64,000 nucleotides of DNA, taken from contig JBGTHP010000002.1 of the NCBI GenBank assembly GCA_041746105.1, forward strand, positions 1 to 64,000, written 5' to 3'. The notes beneath the pieces were generated by a model. The model was not told where the DNA came from and did not search any database. It worked only from the letters and a program-made list of their open reading frames with translations. The position numbers and the translations under genes were made by a program. The stretch is from JBFHRE01 sp041746105. Lineage in GTDB: Bacteria; Actinomycetota; Acidimicrobiia; Spongiisociales; ZC4RG35. The stretch's first letter is position 1. Every line of letters starts with the position of its first letter. Shown here piece after piece: positions 62,042 to 64,000 of the stretch.

Positions 62042-62719
62042 CTATTCGGCGAGATCGTGGCCGGCATTCACAGTTTGCCCACTTCTCAGAAGGCTGATAC
62101 CCAGCAGAATCCAAAGGAGCCCGAAGAGTACGTTGGCCACGATTCCGTAGATCCGGTATCCGTTGATCTGGTCAAGCACGTCGGGGCGAATCACGAGGAA
62201 CCACACGAATGCGAAGATCTGGGTGATCCCCATCCCGATGAGAAGACTACGAGCAGGTCTACTCGATGAGTTGGCGTCCCGCTGACCACTCGCGATCAAA
62301 ATGAGACCCACCCCCAATAGGGGGGCCAAGAGTGGCGGCCAGACTGCGAGAGTGGCGACGTTTGCCATCGCTGGAACCACGAGTCCGATGAGGGAAAGAA
62401 CCAAGCCGACGCCGGCCCTCCGGGCTGCGCCTTTGGTGAGTGCCCATTGTGAGCCGAATAGTCCTGCGGCCATCAATAGAAGTGACGGGCCCTCCATCAT
62501 CGCGCTCCAGAACTCTGGGTCCTGGCCGAGCAGCTCGCCGCCCTCGTTGACCGAGGTCGGACCATGCAGAGCGGTGAAAATAGGCCAGATTGCGATCATG
62601 ACCGCGCCGCCGGCGATCATGGCGAGGCTAGGCCAGCGGGGCTGCCGATCGACGATCGGCCGGCCGGTCGGTGTATCCGTCTTTTGGATGATCCGCTCCT
62701 TGTCGAGCGATCCGAACAT
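62042..62719 (-). CDS. Membrane protein of unknown function, about 225 aa
   Basis: After a hydrophilic N-terminus (FGSLDKERIIQKTDTPT) six hydrophobic segments can be seen between residues about 30 and 215, with short loops. No family is recognised. ATG 62719 is taken as start; an in-frame start 11 codons upstream (62752) is possible. Its C-terminus (NAGHDLAE) is soluble. Confidence 0.6.
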   Translation of the reverse strand: MFGSLDKERIIQKTDTPTGRPIVDRQPRWPSLAMIAGGAVMIAIWPIFTALHGPTSVNEGGELLGQDPEFWSAMMEGPSLLLMAAGLFGSQWALTKGAARRAGVGLVLSLIGLVVPAMANVATLAVWPPLLAPLLGVGLILIASGQRDANSSSRPARSLLIGMGITQIFAFVWFLVIRPDVLDQINGYRIYGIVANVLFGLLWILLGISLLRSGQTVNAGHDLAE

Positions 62720-62752
62720 GGAAGAATCGCCGCTTAGGCGGACGCGAGGCAC

Positions 62753-63276
62753 GGAGCCGCAGACAACAGGAACGACAGTTCCGCTACCTTCACGCCGTTC
62801 GCCTCTCCTGAGAGAATAACCGTGACCCGTCCACCGACACCGCTCATAACCGGCAATCTGCTCTGCTCACTGTGATTTGGGAGGGCGGAAAGAGTCGGAC
62901 GGCGACAGATCGTGATTCGGCCAGGACTGCCGGGTGCGTCGACGTTGTTGGACGGCCTGCGACTGCGGCGGCTCGATCCGGCAACCCTGGCGCCTCCTAC
63001 GTAGCCGAGCGAAGAGCAATTCGCGGCTAGATGGATCGTGGTCAGGGACGGGATCGATCCGTCGACCTCCAGTTTTTCAGACCGGTAGTTTCACCGTCTT
63101 GACCTGGGGTTTCATGTTCGAGATTCCGCGGCGAGTCCGCCTCCCGGCTGAGCTTCAGGCTTGGGAAGCCAGCTTGAGGATGGAGCGCATGGCACGAAGG
63201 GCTCGCTTCGCTTCTGTGACTGTGGGGTCGACCTCTTCGTACTGAGCTTTGTGAACGAGAGGGGTGGCTGAAGTCA
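62753..63276. other. Gene-poor region with tRNA-like relic
   Basis: No convincing protein gene. A 40-codon frame on the minus strand (63155-63277, starting MTSATPLVHKAQYEEVD) has plausible composition but no good ribosome binding site and no known family. The tRNA-Phe-like element lies downstream of it on the same strand. Confidence 0.4.
63039..63104 (-). tRNA. Degenerate tRNA-Phe-like element (anticodon GAA) lacking a D arm
   Basis: On the minus strand the 3' half reads like bacterial tRNA-Phe: anticodon stem CCGGT/ACTGG around loop CTGAAAA (anticodon GAA), variable AGGTC, T arm GACGG-ATCGATC-CCGTC, and acceptor CCTGACC pairing with 5' GGTCAAG at six of seven positions, discriminator A. Only about ten bases replace the D arm, and the T loop starts with A instead of T. 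Total length is 66 nt. It is best read as a decayed tRNA or a tRNA-derived attachment relic. Confidence 0.4.
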
Positions 63277-63480
63277 TTGGAGCGTCTTCTGCGTGCTCGA
63301 ACCAGACCGCTCGAGCTGCCGGCCAACCCGAGCGTCGGTCGCAATGATCCCTGCCCGTGCGAATCGGGTCTCATGTACAAACGTTGCCACGGCAATTGGC
63401 GGGACCACGAAAAGTGTGAGATATGGATGTCTCCGGGATTGCCGGATAGCGCGCCGGTGGTTTGGCCGATTTCAGGGTGA
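63277..63480 (+). CDS. SEC-C zinc-motif protein fragment, 67 aa
   Basis: The segment VGRNDPCPCESGLMYKRCHG (residues about 20-39) is a SEC-C zinc-binding motif with CxC and C-x8-CH ligands. The frame is open back to a stop at 63217 and has only TTG 63277 as a start, with no clear ribosome binding site. SEC-C motifs normally sit at the C-terminus of longer proteins, so this is likely a fragment or a very small zinc protein. Confidence 0.5.
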   Translation: MERLLRARTRPLELPANPSVGRNDPCPCESGLMYKRCHGNWRDHEKCEIWMSPGLPDSAPVVWPISG

Positions 63481-63672
63481 GATGGCGCGCGTTGTGCGCT
63501 GTGAATGTTTGGGGTGTCGATGTTCGGTGGCTCGTGTCGTCAACATTCGGGCTTCGGAGCCGGAAGGACCGGACGGCCGGCACCGTCCATGACATCGTGT
63601 GGCGCAAGCTCCAGGGGCCCAGAACCAGACCGCGCCAACCGGCGAGGGGGGTGGCCCCTCGCCGGTCGTCGG

Positions 63673-64000
63673 TCAGCTGTTGGTCTCGTACCAGGCTGCC
63701 CAGTCGTCGAGGTTGTCCATGATGAGTTGGGCGCAGTCGGGGGTGCGCGCGTTGGCGCAGTTGGCGGCGGCATAGTCGACCTGCAGCTCGCCGCCCTCGG
63801 CGAACACCCTGAATGCCTCCCGGAGCTCGGTGTCCTCCGGGTCGCCGGCATCGCAGAGCCCGGCCAGAGTGAGATCGGCCCCCCGAGGACCGAAGCGAAG
63901 CAGATAGTTGGTGATGCCGTGTGCGCCGCCGACGGGCAGGACCACTGCGCCTTCGCCGTCGAGATCACGTCCGAGCCGAGCTGCCACCGCCTCGAGAGCG
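63673..64000 (-). CDS. TOPRIM-domain protein, C-terminal part (OLD-type ATP-dependent endonuclease-like), partial
   Basis: The reading frame enters from the right edge. EAVAARLGRDLDGEGAVVLPVGGAHGITNYLL, GADLTLAGLCDAGDPEDTELREAF and a C-terminal CANARTPDCAQLIMDNLDDW (read in short motifs) match the TOPRIM half of actinobacterial OLD-like AAA/TOPRIM proteins, where AGLCDAGD-type text holds the DxD-like position. The catalytic Glu, walker motifs and most of the protein would lie outside the window. Such proteins act in phage defence or DNA repair. Confidence 0.6.
   Translation of the reverse strand, partial: ALEAVAARLGRDLDGEGAVVLPVGGAHGITNYLLRFGPRGADLTLAGLCDAGDPEDTELREAFRVFAEGGELQVDYAAANCANARTPDCAQLIMDNLDDWAAWYETNS

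Noticed and set aside
1..64000. CRISPR arrays and complete insertion sequences
   Set aside because: No regularly spaced direct repeats with unique spacers, no Cas motifs, and no transposase with terminal inverted repeats were seen.

Overview
The window looks like chromosomal DNA of a high-GC actinobacterium, most likely from Acidimicrobiia or a nearby lineage (inference). Evidence: a WhiB-family regulator, an F420-type LLM oxidoreductase, a GlnR-like regulator next to a type I glutamine synthetase, a possible acyl-CoA carboxylase epsilon subunit, secreted proteins with SLH-like repeats, Thr-rich linkers, many GTG starts, and a heliorhodopsin gene. Most genes are housekeeping or ordinary accessory genes; two are split by apparent single-base deletions.

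Layout. 0.06-8.7 kb: ilvE, murJ, a PHP phosphoesterase, a membrane-anchored cyclophilin, the lysC-asd pair (aspartate family) ending in a 23-bp tandem repeat array, and a secreted SLH/beta-helix protein. 8.7-12.3 kb: a HAD dehalogenase, a small membrane protein/XRE regulator pair, YdeI- and MmcQ-type proteins, and a frameshifted methyltransferase. 12.8-17.7 kb: an accessory block next to tRNA-Pro with a GcvT-like protein, a Phd/VapC-type toxin-antitoxin with a perfect palindromic operator, an arsenic operon (ArsR-ArsC fusion, second ArsC, aquaporin) and a C-terminal tyrosine-recombinase fragment; it looks like a decayed tRNA-associated island. 17.7-26.6 kb: response regulator, NfeD, WhiB, selB-selA (selenocysteine insertion), Nudix, MBL-fold hydrolase, a strongly hairpinned noncoding stretch, RDD protein and Mrp/ApbC. 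26.8-30.3 kb: GNAT, A-type Fe-S carrier, RidA, ALDH7-type dehydrogenase, VOC protein.

30.3-34.2 kb holds the most interesting metabolic unit: a tightly overlapping operon coding for a HTH-sensor regulator (PocR-like), a sulfide:quinone oxidoreductase, a DUF1641 protein, a one-cysteine TusE/DsrC protein and DsrE2, followed by a DUF302 protein. I read it as sulfide oxidation coupled to a sulfur-carrier relay, with its own regulator and operator repeats. 34.2-49.4 kb: glnR-glnA, MFS exporters, two thioesterase-fold proteins, a PhoX-like beta-propeller, an MBOAT/SGNH O-acylation pair, a DUF4015 glycosidase-like protein, NDH-2, FabH (apparently CTG-started), a CoA-binding protein and a second dehalogenase.

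49.5-58.1 kb: a large lipoprotein with a co-transcribed secreted partner, a frameshifted glycosidase-like lipoprotein, then a membrane histidine kinase divergent from a heliorhodopsin. 58.3-64 kb: LLM oxidoreductase, VOC protein, large MFS transporter, a membrane protein, a D-arm-less tRNA-Phe-like relic, a SEC-C fragment and the C-terminal end of a TOPRIM (OLD-type) protein running off the right edge. No rRNA, CRISPR array or complete insertion sequence was seen.
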